Counted from the stretch's first letter, positions 45,353 through 54,083 are shown. The stretch: 64,000 nt of DNA from Streptomyces sp. PR69 (GCF_026420845.1 NZ_JAOWCB010000006.1:124001-188000), one strand, 5' to 3'. The notes: generated by a model from the letters alone, not told the origin. Made by a program: numbers and translations.

Positions 45353-46033
45353 CTACGGCTCGAACTTGTAGCCCAGGCCGCGCACCGTCACCAGATAGCG
45401 CGGCGCGCCCGGGTCCGGTTCGATCTTTGCGCGCAGCCGCTTGACGTGCACGTCGAGCGTCTTGGTGTCGCCGACATAGTCCGCGCCCCAGACGCGGTCG
45501 ATCAGCTGCATCCGGGTCAGCACCCGGCCCGCGTTGCGCAGCAGCATCTCCAGCAGATCGAACTCCTTCAGCGGGAGGTCGACCTTCCCGCCCGCGACCG
45601 TGACGACATGGCGGTCCACATCCATGCGGACGGGACCGGCCTCCAGGGCCGCCGGGGCGACCTCCTCCGGCTCGCCGCGACGGCGCAGCACCGCCCGGAT
45701 GCGGGCGACCAGCTCCCGCGAGGAGAAGGGCTTGGTGACATAGTCGTCGGCTCCTATCTCCAGCCCGACGACCTTGTCGATCTCGCTGTCCTTGGCGGTC
45801 ACCATGATCACGGGGACGTTCGAGCGGCCGCGGAGCTGGCGGCACACCTCCGTGCCAGGCAGCCCGGGCAGCATCAGGTCGAGGAGGACGAGGTCGGCGC
45901 CGTTGCGTTCGAACTCATCGAGCCCCTCGGGGCCCGTGGTCGCCACCGCGACCTCGAAGCCCTCCTTGCGGAGCATGTAGGAAAGGGCGTCGCTGAAGGA
46001 TTCCTCATCCTCGACGACGAGCACTCGGGTCAC
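45353..46033 (-). CDS. phoP: Phosphate-response regulator PhoP
   Basis: This 226-residue OmpR-type regulator has a receiver with acidic EDE (8-10), phosphoacceptor Asp52 in LLDLMLPG and Lys in DDYVTKPFSS, and a winged-helix domain (KEFDLLEMLLRNAGRVLTR, DVHVKRLRAKIE, VRGLGYKFEP). It binds PHO boxes at phosphate genes and cross-talks with nitrogen and antibiotic control. It overlaps phoR by four bases (GTGA). Confidence 0.96.
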   Translation of the reverse strand: MTRVLVVEDEESFSDALSYMLRKEGFEVAVATTGPEGLDEFERNGADLVLLDLMLPGLPGTEVCRQLRGRSNVPVIMVTAKDSEIDKVVGLEIGADDYVTKPFSSRELVARIRAVLRRRGEPEEVAPAALEAGPVRMDVDRHVVTVAGGKVDLPLKEFDLLEMLLRNAGRVLTRMQLIDRVWGADYVGDTKTLDVHVKRLRAKIEPDPGAPRYLVTVRGLGYKFEP

Positions 46034-47352
46034 GGAAGGACCTCCGGGGCAGGAATCTCAGTGTTCGGATCGGTGGTAGTGGTGGTGGCGGCGGTGCTGG
46101 TGATGCCGGCGGTCATGGCGGCGCCGGCAGGCCGGTGATCGTCGCCGGCGCGGGAGTGCCCGCGCCCGCCCGACCCGCCGGCGGGACGGTCCCGTACGGC
46201 CCCCGCTTCGGGAAGCCGCAGGGTGAAGGTGGAGCCCTGTCCCTCGGAGCTCCACACCGTGACCTCCCCGCCGTGCGAGGCGACCACGTGCTTGACGATG
46301 GCCAGTCCCAGACCGGTGCCTCCGGTGGCGCGGGAGCGGGCCGGATCGACGCGGTAGAAGCGCTCGAAGATCCGCTCCCGGTCCTTCTCGGAGATGCCGA
46401 TGCCCTGGTCGGTGACCGCGATCTCGATGAGATCGCCCCCGGGCGCCGCGACGCGGCGTGCGGCGATGCCGACGCGGGTGCGGGCCGGGGAGTAGTTGAC
46501 GGCGTTCTCGACGAGGTTGCCCAGAGCGGCGGCGAGCTGCCCGCGGTTGCCCCATATATGCAGGTCGGCGGCGCCGCCGGCGGCCATGGTGATCTGCTTG
46601 GTGGAGGCGGCGTGGCGGGAGCGGTCGATCGCCTCGGCGACCAGCTCGTCCACCCGTACGGGCTCCGCGTCCTGCAGCGGGTCGTCGTTCTGCACCCGGG
46701 AGAGGTCGATGAGCTCCTGTACGAGGTTGGTGAGGCGGGTCGCCTCGACCTGCATCCGCCCGGCGAAGCGGGTGACCGCCTCGGGGTCGTCCGAGGCGTC
46801 CATGACGGCCTCGGAGAGCAGCGAGAGCGCGCCGACAGGGGTCTTCAGCTCATGGCTGACGTTCGCCACGAAGTCGCGTCGCACCGCTTCTATGCGGCGG
46901 GCCTCGGTGAGGTCCTCGACCAGCAGCAGGACGAGGCGCGAGCCGAGAGGGGCGACGCGGGCGGAGACGGCGAGCGCCTCGCCGCGGCCGGTGCCGCGCC
47001 GGGGCAGATCCAGCTCCACCTGCCGTATCTCGCCGTCCCGCCGGGTGTCGCGGGCCATGTGCAGCATGGGCTCCACCGCGAGCTTCCCGCCGCGGACCAG
47101 CCCGAGCGCGTATGCCGCGGAGCTCGCCTTGACGACGGAGTCGCTCTCGTCGAGGACGACCGCGGAGGAGCGGAGGACGGACAGCACCGTGTCGACGCCG
47201 GGCGGCAGCGGGGCGTGCGCATCGCTGCGCAGGGAGGAGCGGGTGGGCCGCGCCTGGTCCCGCTCGCTCCAGCGGAACGCCAGCATGGCGATGACGCCGG
47301 TGCACAGCCCGGCGATCGCTGCCGCTGCGGCGACCGCCGCGTTCACGTCCAT
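46030..47352 (-). CDS. phoR: Phosphate sensor histidine kinase PhoR
   Basis: This 440-residue kinase has one N-terminal membrane helix (about 3-25), a PAS-like sensor region ([18 protein letters not shown]), the H box [12 protein letters not shown] with the phospho-His near 166, N box [12 protein letters not shown] and G boxes DQGIGIS and [13 protein letters not shown]. The last 50 residues are a Gly/Thr-rich tail ([11 protein letters not shown]). It heads the phoR-phoP operon, divergent from phoU across a PHO box. Confidence 0.96.
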   Translation of the reverse strand: MDVNAAVAAAAAIAGLCTGVIAMLAFRWSERDQARPTRSSLRSDAHAPLPPGVDTVLSVLRSSAVVLDESDSVVKASSAAYALGLVRGGKLAVEPMLHMARDTRRDGEIRQVELDLPRRGTGRGEALAVSARVAPLGSRLVLLLVEDLTEARRIEAVRRDFVANVSHELKTPVGALSLLSEAVMDASDDPEAVTRFAGRMQVEATRLTNLVQELIDLSRVQNDDPLQDAEPVRVDELVAEAIDRSRHAASTKQITMAAGGAADLHIWGNRGQLAAALGNLVENAVNYSPARTRVGIAARRVAAPGGDLIEIAVTDQGIGISEKDRERIFERFYRVDPARSRATGGTGLGLAIVKHVVASHGGEVTVWSSEGQGSTFTLRLPEAGAVRDRPAGGSGGRGHSRAGDDHRPAGAAMTAGITSTAATTTTTDPNTEIPAPEVLP

Positions 47353-47425
47353 GCATCCAGGTTATGCGGGGCCGCGGACATGCTCCCAGCCAAACGAGTG
47401 GCGGCTCGAACAGTCGTCGCTCAGA

Positions 47426-47458
47426 GTTCACCGAGGGGACGGGGGTGGTTCACTTGGG
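47426..47458. promoter_or_regulatory. PHO box in the phoR/phoU divergent promoter
   Basis: Three contiguous 11-bp units: GTTCACCGAGG (47426-47436), a degenerate GGACGGGGGTG (47437-47447), and GTTCACTTGGG (47448-47458). The 11-bp phase and GTTCACC heptamers are the Streptomyces PhoP direct-repeat signature. It implies autoregulation of phoRP and PhoP control of phoU. Confidence 0.9.
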
Positions 47459-47646
47459 GTGCCGAAGCAGGACGCGTTTCGGACAGAACGTGGAATCGTG
47501 GAGGGGGCGACCCCCTTCCGACCTTGGCCCGACCCCCGTCCGACCCCTGCCGTTTCGGTCGATCTGGTCGCATCGAGAGGTCATATAAGTCGTACAAGAG
47601 GGCTGCAGGCCGTAATGGGGCAGGCCGCATCTTCAGAGAGGACACC

Positions 47647-48324
47647 ATGCGCGACGCGTACCACGAGGAACTGGACTCGATCGGCGAGGGCCTGGTCGAG
47701 ATGGCCCGGCTGGTCGGGTCGGCGATCGGGCGCGCCACGACGGCCATGCTCGACGCCGACCTCAAGCTCGCCGAGAACGTGATCGCCGGGGACCAGAAGG
47801 TCGACGACCTCCAGCACGACCTGGAGGCCCGGGCCATAGCCCTGCTGGCGCGGCAGCAGCCGGTGGCGACGGATCTGCGGATCGTGGTGACGTCGCTGCG
47901 GATGAGCGCGGACCTGGAGCGCTCGGGCGACCTGGCCCAGCATGTGGCCAAGCTGGCCCGGCTGCGCTTCCCGGAGAAGGTCGTCCCGAACGACCTGCAC
48001 GCCACGCTGCTGCAGATGGGACAGCTGGCGCAGCGCCTGATGGCGAAGGCGGCGGAGGTCATCATCACCAAGGACGTCGATCTCGCCCTTCAGCTGGAGC
48101 AGGACGACGACGAGATGGACCTGCTGCACCGCACGCTGTTCCAGCATCTGATGGACGACCGCTGGAAGCACGGCATCGAGACGGCCGTCGATGTGACGCT
48201 GCTCGGCCGCTACTACGAGCGCTTCGCGGACCACGCAGTGGCCGTCGCCAAGCGCGTCGTCTACCTGGTCACGGGCGAGCACGCGGACGAGATCCAGCAG
48301 CCGGTACAGGTCGAGGGCGCGTAG
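47647..48324 (+). CDS. phoU: Phosphate-transport regulator PhoU
   Basis: This 225-residue protein has the two PhoU three-helix bundles: MRDAYHEELDSIGEGLVEMA, VDDLQHDLEARAIALLARQQ, RIVVTSLRMSADLERSGDLA in the first and LLGRYYERFADHAVAVAKRV in the second, with the E/D-xxR metal patches. It links the Pst transporter to PhoR and limits phosphate signalling. The start ATG 47647 follows GAGGACACC. It is divergent from phoR-phoP. Confidence 0.96.
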   Translation: MRDAYHEELDSIGEGLVEMARLVGSAIGRATTAMLDADLKLAENVIAGDQKVDDLQHDLEARAIALLARQQPVATDLRIVVTSLRMSADLERSGDLAQHVAKLARLRFPEKVVPNDLHATLLQMGQLAQRLMAKAAEVIITKDVDLALQLEQDDDEMDLLHRTLFQHLMDDRWKHGIETAVDVTLLGRYYERFADHAVAVAKRVVYLVTGEHADEIQQPVQVEGA

Positions 48325-48439
48325 CCCCCGCGGTCTCCGCGGTCCCGGATACGGCGGTGCGCTGTTGATGCACCCGCCGGAGTGGGCATGCAATGGGGGC
48401 TTAAGGCGGCACGTCCGGTTCGCCGACGAGGAGGCATCC

Positions 48440-48598
48440 ATGGCCGAGTCCCCCATAACCGACCCCCTGCCCGACACCCCCGACACCCCCCGCGACGTGG
48501 CATTCCTGCCCGTCCTCGGCGCCTGCGGCTGCGGCTCTGGCTGCGGCTGCGGCTGCCAGTCGGGCGGCCCGTGCCAGTGCGGCGGCGCCTGCGGCTAG
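48440..48598 (+). CDS. Tiny Cys-rich peptide, metallothionein-like
   Basis: This 52-residue product has a plain acidic/Pro N-terminal half (MAESPITDPLPDTPDTPRDV) and a C-terminal 24 residues with eight Cys separated by Gly, Gln and Ser (CGCGSGCGCGCQSGG then PCQCGGACG). The ribosome site GAGGAGG lies eight bases before the ATG, and the terminator at 48631 follows closely. CxC spacing suggests soft-metal binding. It lies directly downstream of phoU. No family is recognised. Confidence 0.75.
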   Translation: MAESPITDPLPDTPDTPRDVAFLPVLGACGCGSGCGCGCQSGGPCQCGGACG

Positions 48599-48630
48599 CT
48601 GCCGCCGCGGACGCCACGACAGCCGTTGAA

Positions 48631-48672
48631 CGCAGCAGGGCCCCGTCCGATGACGGACGGGGCCCTGCTGCG
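48631..48672. terminator. Very strong hairpin terminator
   Basis: Perfect 19-bp arms (48631-48649 and 48654-48672) with an ATGA loop, 32 bp after the Cys-rich gene. It can act in both directions. Confidence 0.93.
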
Positions 48673-48719
48673 TTGCGACGATTTCCCCGGCAGCCGTGCG
48701 CCGGGCGATCGCGTAATAC

Positions 48720-48767
48720 CTACTTCTTCTTGCCCTGGGTCTTGCGAAGGATCTTGGCGACCTGCAT
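48720..48767 (-). other. Displaced gene 3' end or 15-codon frame inside the distal repeat
   Basis: On the minus strand a short frame reads MQVAKILRKTQGKKK and stops at 48720. Its last six residues and the bases that encode them nearly match the C-terminus of gpmA (KNQGKKK). Upstream in the same frame a stop lies about 40 bases away. It is either a minimal peptide gene or, more likely, the piece left by recombination into the gpmA 3' end. Confidence 0.45.
48721..48744. repeat. Distal copy of a 24-bp direct repeat (att-like)
   Basis: These 24 bases match 50021-50044 at 23 of 24 positions, same orientation, exactly 1300 bp apart, and flank a truncated recombinase. The core reads TACTTCTTCTTGCCCTGG. 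Confidence 0.75.
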
Positions 48768-48902
48768 CCATGCAGCTCCAAGTGCTGCCCACGGGCACCC
48801 GACCGGTCATCGTTGGTCGTTGTTGGCCGCCTTCGATCGCCCTCGGACGGCCCAGAGACGGCCCGGCGTCGACAGGCACAAACGCGCTGGAATCATGACC
48901 CC

Positions 48903-49169
48903 ATGGAGCCCGTGGACACGCAGGACAGCCTTCGATACTTGTTGAACGAATGGGACCCCATCGGTGTTGCCGACGCTGTGCAGGACGAGTACGACTGCAT
49001 GATTGCCCCACTCCTCAGTCGCCTGTACGACGGGGCGGGGAGAGCCGAGATCAGCGAGTTCCTGTGGTCCGAGCTGAAAGATCACTTCGGCCTAGATCCG
49101 ACATACCAGGAGGTTGACAGCGTGGCGAGCCGACTCGTCGCCTGGTGGGCGGACACAGCCGGAAGCTGA
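48903..49169 (+). CDS. Hypothetical protein (DUF1871-like)
   Basis: This 88-residue soluble protein reads YLLNEWDPIGVADAVQDEYD, then LLSRLYDGAGRAEISEFLWS and ELKDHFGLDPTYQEVDSVAS. It is Trp- and acid-rich and resembles small bacterial proteins of the DUF1871 type, which have no known activity. The start at 48903 (MEPVDTQDSL) is the first that gives conserved sequence. It lies inside the repeat-bounded segment next to gpmA. Confidence 0.7.
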   Translation: MEPVDTQDSLRYLLNEWDPIGVADAVQDEYDCMIAPLLSRLYDGAGRAEISEFLWSELKDHFGLDPTYQEVDSVASRLVAWWADTAGS

Positions 49170-49654
49170 ACCACGCGGGCGGCGGAACGGCTTTGGGCGG
49201 GAGCTGCCATGGGGCGAGGGATCGGGGGGCCCGTAAGCTTCCGGCGACTCGGGCAGTCTGTGGACCTGCCCGCAATAGCCCGAGATGGGCCCCGATCTTC
49301 GAGGCTCGCCCCATGGTGGCTGCCTAAAGCCGCGAAGCCGACCGCCCCAGCCCCCGCCGGGCCGTTCTGGCCTCGGCCAAGATGGCTCGCTCAGCCGCGC
49401 GACCGGCGGAGCCGGGGACGGAGCGGGGCGGAGACAGGAGCGTCGTCTCCGGCGGGGAGCCGGGGAGCCCGCGGCGAGCGGAGCGAGCCGCCTTGATGAG
49501 GTAGAGAAAATTGGTCCGCGCTGCGTGTGTGGATGGGCTGATGCCGGGCTGTCGGCGAGCTGGCCTGCTGGGTTACGGTGCCGTTCATGCCCTCTGCGCT
49601 GGGCCGTACCTCGCCGCCGCCGTCGAGCGGACGTATGCCCGCATGGGCGGTCAG
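49170..49654. other. Non-coding remainder of the integrated segment
   Basis: About 485 bases without a supported gene. Frames here are Arg/Pro/Ala-rich and change frame without conserved motifs. An AT-richer patch at about 49495-49525 breaks the GC-rich sequence. It is probably degraded element DNA. Confidence 0.45.
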
Positions 49655-49939
49655 CCGACGTAGGGCTCCATCTCGCCTGACAAGCCGCGGTCGATCCGCA
49701 TCCGCATGGACGGGTGGATGTTCAGCTCGTCCAGCCTGCTCGGTGAGCCCGCGCTGCGCCACTTCTACGCCTCGGTGCTCCTGGACGCCGGGGAGAACGT
49801 CAAGGCGCTCGCCGAGTACCTCGGGCACTCAGACCCCGGCCTCACCCTGCGCGTGTATGCGCACCTGATGCCCTCCAGCCAGGAGCGCACCCGCAAGGCG
49901 GTCGCCGCGGTCTTCGGTACGGGCCCGACAGACACCTGA
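49655..49939 (+). pseudogene. C-terminal fragment of a phage-type tyrosine recombinase
   Basis: The frame reads ALRHFYASVLLDAGENVKAL, then AEYLGHSDPGLTLRVYAHLM and a tail PSSQERTRKAVAAVFG. This is the last third of an integrase, with the second catalytic Arg (LRHFYAS), LGH, and the nucleophile Tyr in RVYAHLM. The N-terminal arm and core domains are missing; a stop codon lies just before 49655 in frame. It ends 81 bp from the gpmA stop, convergent, as is normal for int beside its att site. Confidence 0.88.
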
Positions 49940-50019
49940 CGGCCCAGCGACGGCCCCAGAGCGCGACCGAGCCCCCTGCCCGCGGCGGACCCGCAGGCAG
50001 GGGGCATGATCAGTGCGTA

Positions 50020-50781
50020 TTACTTCTTCTTGCCCTGGTTCTTGACGGCCTCGATGGCCGCGGCCGCCGCCTCGGGGTCGAGGTAGGCGCCGCCGGGGGT
50101 GACCGGGTTGAAGTCGGGGTCGAGGTCGTAGACCAGCGGGATGCCCGTGGGGATGTTCAGGCCCGCGATGTCGGCGTCGGAGATGCCGTCCAGGTGCTTG
50201 ACCAGGGCGCGCAGGCTGTTGCCGTGGGCGGCGACCAGGACCGTGCGGCCGGTGAGGAGGTCGGGGACGATGCCGTCGTACCAGTACGGCAGCATGCGCG
50301 TCACGACGTCCTTGAGGCACTCCGTGCGCGGGCGCAGCTCGCTCGGGATGGTGGCGTAGCGGGGGTCGTGGGCCTGGGAGAACTCGCTGTCGTCGGCGAG
50401 CGGCGGCGGCGGGGTGTCGTATGAGCGGCGCCAGAGCATGAACTGCTCCTCGCCGAACTCGGCCAGGGTCTGCGCCTTGTCCTTGCCCTGCAGCGCGCCG
50501 TAGTGGCGCTCGTTCAGCCGCCAGGTGCGGTGGACGGGGATCCAGTGGCGGTCGGCGGCCTCCAGGGCGAGCTGCGCGGTGCGGATGGCGCGCTTCTGGA
50601 GGGAGGTGTGCAGTACGTCGGGGAGCAGGCCGGCGTCCTTGAGCAGCTCACCGCCGCGGACTGCCTCCTTCTCGCCCTTCTCGGTGAGGTTGACGTCCAC
50701 CCAGCCGGTGAACAGGTTCTTCGCGTTCCATTCGCTCTCGCCGTGGCGGAGGAGGATCAGCTTGTACGGTGCGTCGGCCAT
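50020..50781 (-). CDS. gpmA: 2,3-bisphosphoglycerate-dependent phosphoglycerate mutase
   Basis: This 253-residue glycolytic enzyme interconverts 3- and 2-phosphoglycerate. The phospho-His is in [10 protein letters not shown] (His13), [20 protein letters not shown] is the substrate loop, and [17 protein letters not shown] carries the second His. The C-terminus is Lys-rich (NQGKKK). The ATG 50781 has no ribosome site; TAGTCT seven bases upstream suits leaderless expression. Its 3' end forms one copy of a 24-bp direct repeat. Confidence 0.96.
   Translation of the reverse strand: MADAPYKLILLRHGESEWNAKNLFTGWVDVNLTEKGEKEAVRGGELLKDAGLLPDVLHTSLQKRAIRTAQLALEAADRHWIPVHRTWRLNERHYGALQGKDKAQTLAEFGEEQFMLWRRSYDTPPPPLADDSEFSQAHDPRYATIPSELRPRTECLKDVVTRMLPYWYDGIVPDLLTGRTVLVAAHGNSLRALVKHLDGISDADIAGLNIPTGIPLVYDLDPDFNPVTPGGAYLDPEAAAAAIEAVKNQGKKK
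50021..50044. repeat. Proximal copy of the 24-bp direct repeat in the gpmA 3' end (att-like)
   Basis: It covers the last codons and stop region of gpmA and differs from 48721-48744 at one position. A gene 3' end that stays intact after insertion is the usual attB design of integrative elements. Confidence 0.75.
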
Positions 50782-50937
50782 GCGTACGAGACTAATCGAC
50801 GCGCCGACGCTTGACGGCCCCCGTCAATTCGGTGGCGACGCCCCCCGCACGGCCCGTAACTTCCAGGTGTCCGCGGGGCCGCTTACGTGCACACCCCGCG
50901 TCCGCCATTTCGCATGCCAAGCGCCGGGGGAGTCCGC

Positions 50938-52254
50938 TTGTCCATCCCGTTCGTCGTCCCGCTCATACGCTCGGCTCGCAGCACGGTGTCCGGGCTTCCC
51001 GGCGGCTTCTGGTGGCTGTGGCTGTCGACCCTGGTGAACCGTACGGGCGCGTTCGTCCTGACCTTCCTGTCCCTCTTCCTCACCCAGGAGCTGGGGTTCT
51101 CCGGCTGGTACGCGGGGCTGGTCATCGCCCTGCACGGACTCGGCGGCATCGCCGGGGCGCCGCTGGGCGGAGTGCTCAGCGACCGGTGGGGGCGGCGGCC
51201 CACGATGGTGGCGGGTCAGCTCGGCGGGGCGGTCGGCGCGCTGGCCCTGGCGGTGGTGACCAGCCCCTGGGCAATCGCGGCGGTAGTGCTGCTGATGGGC
51301 GTCGCCATGCAGGCGGTACGGCCCGCGATCAGCGCGACCATCGCGGACCAGGTTCCGGAGCCGGACCGGCGACGCGCGTACGCGCTGAACTACTGGGCGC
51401 TGAACCTGGGCTTCGCCATCGCGGCGACGGGCGGCGGCGCGGCGCTGGTCCTCGGTTACCGGACGCTTTTCGTGGTGGAGGCGTGCGCGGTGGTGCTGTG
51501 CGCGCTGATCGTGTTCCTGAAGCTGCCGGAGACGCGGCCGGAGGCGGGTCAGGGCGAGGACGGCGAGCCGGACCCGGAGGCCGAGGCCCAGCAGAAGCTG
51601 TCGACCCTGGACATCCTCCGGGACGGCCCGTTCCGCACGCTCGTGCTGCTGAGCCTGCTGGTGTGCACGCTGTTCATCACGCCGTGGGTGGGCCTGCCGC
51701 TGACGATGACGGGCGCGGGCCTGCCCCCGGATTCGTACGGCCCGGTCATCGCCGTCAACGGCGTAGTGATCGTCGCCCTCCAGCTGCTGGTCAACAAGGT
51801 GACCGAGCGGCGGAAGCCGGTGACGCTGCTGGTGGTGTCGTCGCTGCTGTTCGCGGTGGGGCTGGGCGCGACGGCGCTGGCGGGGACGCCGGTGATGTTC
51901 GCGGCGACGGTGGTGGTGTGGACGCTGGGCGAGATGGTGTTCGTCCCGGTCAACGCGGCGGCGACCGCCCGGCTGGCCCCGGTCCACGCCCGGGGCCGCT
52001 ACCAGGGCGTGATGGGCATGGCCTGGTCGGTGGGCGGCTTCGTCGCCCCCATCTCGGCCGGCTGGATCGTCGAGGGCCCCGGCCCGGCGGTCCTGTGGCT
52101 CTCCTGCGCGGCCATCGGCGCGGCAGCGGCGGCGGGCTACGGCCTGCTGCTGCGCCGCGCGCTGTCGGAGGACGCGCCACGGGAGGCGGAGCCGGTGGCC
52201 CCGAAGTCCCCGCGGCCGTCGGCCGGTGAGACCCGCGAGAAGCAGCCCTCTTAG
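50938..52254 (+). CDS. MFS transporter (exporter type)
   Basis: This 438-residue protein has 12 predicted membrane helices (for example GGFWWLWLSTLVNRTGAFVL, AIAAVVLLMGVAMQAVRPAI) and the MFS loop motif GVLSDRWGRRP between helices 2 and 3. A second half begins at TLDILRDGPFRTLVLLSLLV. The substrate is unknown; a drug or metabolite exporter is likely. I prefer TTG 50938 because GGGGGAG lies six bases upstream; ATG 50914 and GTG 50887 are in frame. It is divergent from gpmA. Confidence 0.88.
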   Translation: MSIPFVVPLIRSARSTVSGLPGGFWWLWLSTLVNRTGAFVLTFLSLFLTQELGFSGWYAGLVIALHGLGGIAGAPLGGVLSDRWGRRPTMVAGQLGGAVGALALAVVTSPWAIAAVVLLMGVAMQAVRPAISATIADQVPEPDRRRAYALNYWALNLGFAIAATGGGAALVLGYRTLFVVEACAVVLCALIVFLKLPETRPEAGQGEDGEPDPEAEAQQKLSTLDILRDGPFRTLVLLSLLVCTLFITPWVGLPLTMTGAGLPPDSYGPVIAVNGVVIVALQLLVNKVTERRKPVTLLVVSSLLFAVGLGATALAGTPVMFAATVVVWTLGEMVFVPVNAAATARLAPVHARGRYQGVMGMAWSVGGFVAPISAGWIVEGPGPAVLWLSCAAIGAAAAAGYGLLLRRALSEDAPREAEPVAPKSPRPSAGETREKQPS

Positions 52255-52408
52255 CAAGGACGGGGCATCGGCCTCGTACGGACCGGACCGGGGCGTGCGG
52301 ACACGGGGGGGGGGCCGTACGCCCCGGTCACTCCCCTGCATCCGGCCGCTCTGCCAGAGCGCGCAGGCGGCCTGCGGCCCTGTGCTTGGGCGGGCGGGTG
52401 AGGGCAGC

Positions 52409-52636
52409 CTACGCGGGCACGGGATCGACCGTGATCGCCGAAGACGTGGTGTGCACATGGGCGTTCGTCACCACTTCGGAGGTGCAGAGCTCGGCCCGGT
52501 CGAGGAGCTGCGAGCACCCGCCGACGTGGAGGAGATCGACCACCCAGTGGCGTGCGAGACCGACCGTGCTCGGCAGGTTCGGGCCGGAGAACCGGTAGTT
52601 CGCGCCCGGCTGGGGCGGTGGTGCGGGAGGTGACAT
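52409..52636 (-). pseudogene. Truncated RsbW-type ATP-binding protein
   Basis: The frame reads NYRFSGPNLPSTVGLARHWV, LLHVGGCSQLLDRAELCTSE and VVTNAHVHTTSSAITV, then stops. This is the N-terminal half of the small anti-sigma-like HATPase proteins common in Streptomyces, with the N box (SEVVTNAHVHT) present. The G boxes that complete the ATP site are missing and no continuation is visible downstream. These ATPases typically sit beside XRE/DUF397 gene pairs, as here (divergent, 98 bp apart). Confidence 0.7.
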
Positions 52637-52638
52637 GT

Positions 52639-52658
52639 ATGCCCCGTGGCAAGATTGG
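52639..52658 (+). promoter_or_regulatory. Shared operator-like motif, copy 1 (before the XRE gene)
   Basis: ATGCCCCGTGGCA, three bases, TTG matches the copy at 53866-53884 at every position except one purine and the spacer. It lies 77 bp before the regulator start and abuts the divergent ATPase-like gene. I infer a binding site of the XRE regulator overlapping a -35. Confidence 0.65.
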
Positions 52659-52734
52659 CGCTCAGCGTTAACCACATTGGGTGGACCGTGGCACGGTTAC
52701 GCGCGACACTGTGCGCAGACAGGGGAAGGGACTC

Positions 52735-53589
52735 ATGCCGCCGAGGGACAACCCGACAGCCCGCCAGGCCCGGCTTGGCGCCGAGCTCCGCAAGCTGCGC
52801 GAACGCGCGGGGAAGACCGCCCGAGAGGCGGCAGGGATGGTCTCGACCGACCAAGCCAAGATCAGCCACATCGAGGCCGGCCGGATCGGGGTCAGCGAGG
52901 AACGCATCCGCAAGCTCGCCGTCTACTACGCCTGCGACGACGAGGCCCTCGTCGAGGCCCTGTGCGGCATCGCGCGCGAGCACAGAGGACAGCACTGGTG
53001 GGACAGCTACCGGGGTGTCCTCGCCCCAGGGTTCCTCGACATCGCCGAACTTGAGCACCACGCCATCCGGCTTCGATGCCTGCAACCGGTCACGTTCCCC
53101 GGCGTCCTCCAGACCGAGGACTACGCGCACGCCCTGTTCGCCAGTGTCATCCCGCAGCTCCCCGACGACGAAGTGCGGGCCCGTGTCGAGCACCGCATGA
53201 AGCGGCAGGCGATCCTGGAGCGCGAGACCGCTCCCCCTTTCGAGGCGATCGTGCACGAGGCAGCCCTGCGCATGCGCGTAGGCGGGCGAAAGGTCGCACG
53301 CAGCCAACTCGAACACCTCCTGTCCGTATCCGAGCGCCCCGGCCTGACCCTCCGGGTGATCCCGTTCACGAACGAGGACTTCATCGAGGTGACGCAGACC
53401 GTGATGTACGCGAACGGTGTCGTACCGCAACTAGACACCGTGCAGATCGACACCCCGTTCGGCGGTCGCTTCCTCGACGCAGCCGGGGAACTCGACCGCT
53501 ATCGCACGCTCTTCGACTTCGCCGAGCAGGCAGCGCTGGATCCCGAAGAGTCGCGAAGCTTCATTCATCACGTCGCAAGGGAACTGTGA
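52735..53589 (+). CDS. XRE regulator with DUF5753 (Scr1 type)
   Basis: This 284-residue protein has an N-terminal HTH (ARLGAELRKLRERAGKTARE then AAGMVSTDQAKISHIEAGRI, about 10-50) and a DUF5753 ligand-like domain (FPGVLQTEDYAHALF, RVEHRMKRQAILER, LTLRVIPFTNEDFIE). Many such pairs with DUF397 proteins occur in Streptomyces and act as antitoxin-like or developmental regulators. ATG 52735 follows AGGGGAAGGG. It overlaps or nearly abuts a DUF397 gene. Confidence 0.93.
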   Translation: MPPRDNPTARQARLGAELRKLRERAGKTAREAAGMVSTDQAKISHIEAGRIGVSEERIRKLAVYYACDDEALVEALCGIAREHRGQHWWDSYRGVLAPGFLDIAELEHHAIRLRCLQPVTFPGVLQTEDYAHALFASVIPQLPDDEVRARVEHRMKRQAILERETAPPFEAIVHEAALRMRVGGRKVARSQLEHLLSVSERPGLTLRVIPFTNEDFIEVTQTVMYANGVVPQLDTVQIDTPFGGRFLDAAGELDRYRTLFDFAEQAALDPEESRSFIHHVAREL

Positions 53590-53597
53590 GAGTCAGA

Positions 53598-53795
53598 ATG
53601 AGTGAAATCAATTGGCAGAAGTCGAGCTACTCCGGCGGCGGCGGTGAGCAGTGCCTCGAAACAGCCAAGGTCGCCGGTGGAATCCTCCTGCGCGAGAGTG
53701 ACGACCCCGGTGTCATCGTGAAGACCACGCCAGAGAACCTCGCCGCCTTCATCCTCGGCGTGAAGAACGGCGAATTCGACCACCTCATCGGCTAG
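53598..53795 (+). CDS. DUF397 protein
   Basis: This 65-residue protein has the family pattern INWQKSSYSGGGGEQCLETA followed by GILLRESDDPGVIV and AAFILGVKNGEF. DUF397 proteins pair with DUF5753 regulators and bind or modulate them. The GTG at 53586 overlapping the regulator's stop codon is an alternative start adding four residues. A terminator follows. Confidence 0.92.
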   Translation: MSEINWQKSSYSGGGGEQCLETAKVAGGILLRESDDPGVIVKTTPENLAAFILGVKNGEFDHLIG

Positions 53796-53812
53796 AGCCG
53801 ACAAGGCACAAC

Positions 53813-53844
53813 AGTGCCCCTCGTCCAACCGGGCGGGGGGCACT
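53813..53844 (+). terminator. Terminator after the XRE/DUF397 pair
   Basis: AGTGCCCC (53813-53820) pairs with GGGGCACT (53837-53844), 18 bp after the DUF397 stop. Confidence 0.8.
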
Positions 53845-53865
53845 CGCATATGCCGATCCGCATAC

Positions 53866-53911
53866 ATGCCCCGTAGCACACTTGTCACCTCGCCTGACGT
53901 AGCGCTACCGT
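53866..53911 (+). promoter_or_regulatory. Shared motif copy 2 and promoter of the five-gene operon
   Basis: ATGCCCCGTAGCA, three bases, TTG (53866-53884) repeats the motif found before the XRE gene. It overlaps a -35-like TTGTCA (53882-53887), followed 18 bases later by a -10-like TACCGT (53906-53911). The first small ORF starts 173 bp downstream. Confidence 0.65.
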
Positions 53912-54083
53912 CGCTGTGCGTCGCGGGCGAGGGCCGATCCTTGGCGGGATCGCGCCCACATCCGCGCAAGTCCTCCCATGCACAAGTCCCGTTGGAAAGG
54001 ACTCCCCGAGAGCCGCCCCTGACCACGCGTGCCTCTAGCGCGCCCCACGGGGCGACCATGCCACTGGGACAGGAGGGTCAGCC

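Noticed and set aside
49391-49828. 145-codon minus-strand frame opposite the recombinase fragment
   Set aside because: The opposite strand reads as a recognisable integrase C-terminus; this frame has no motif.
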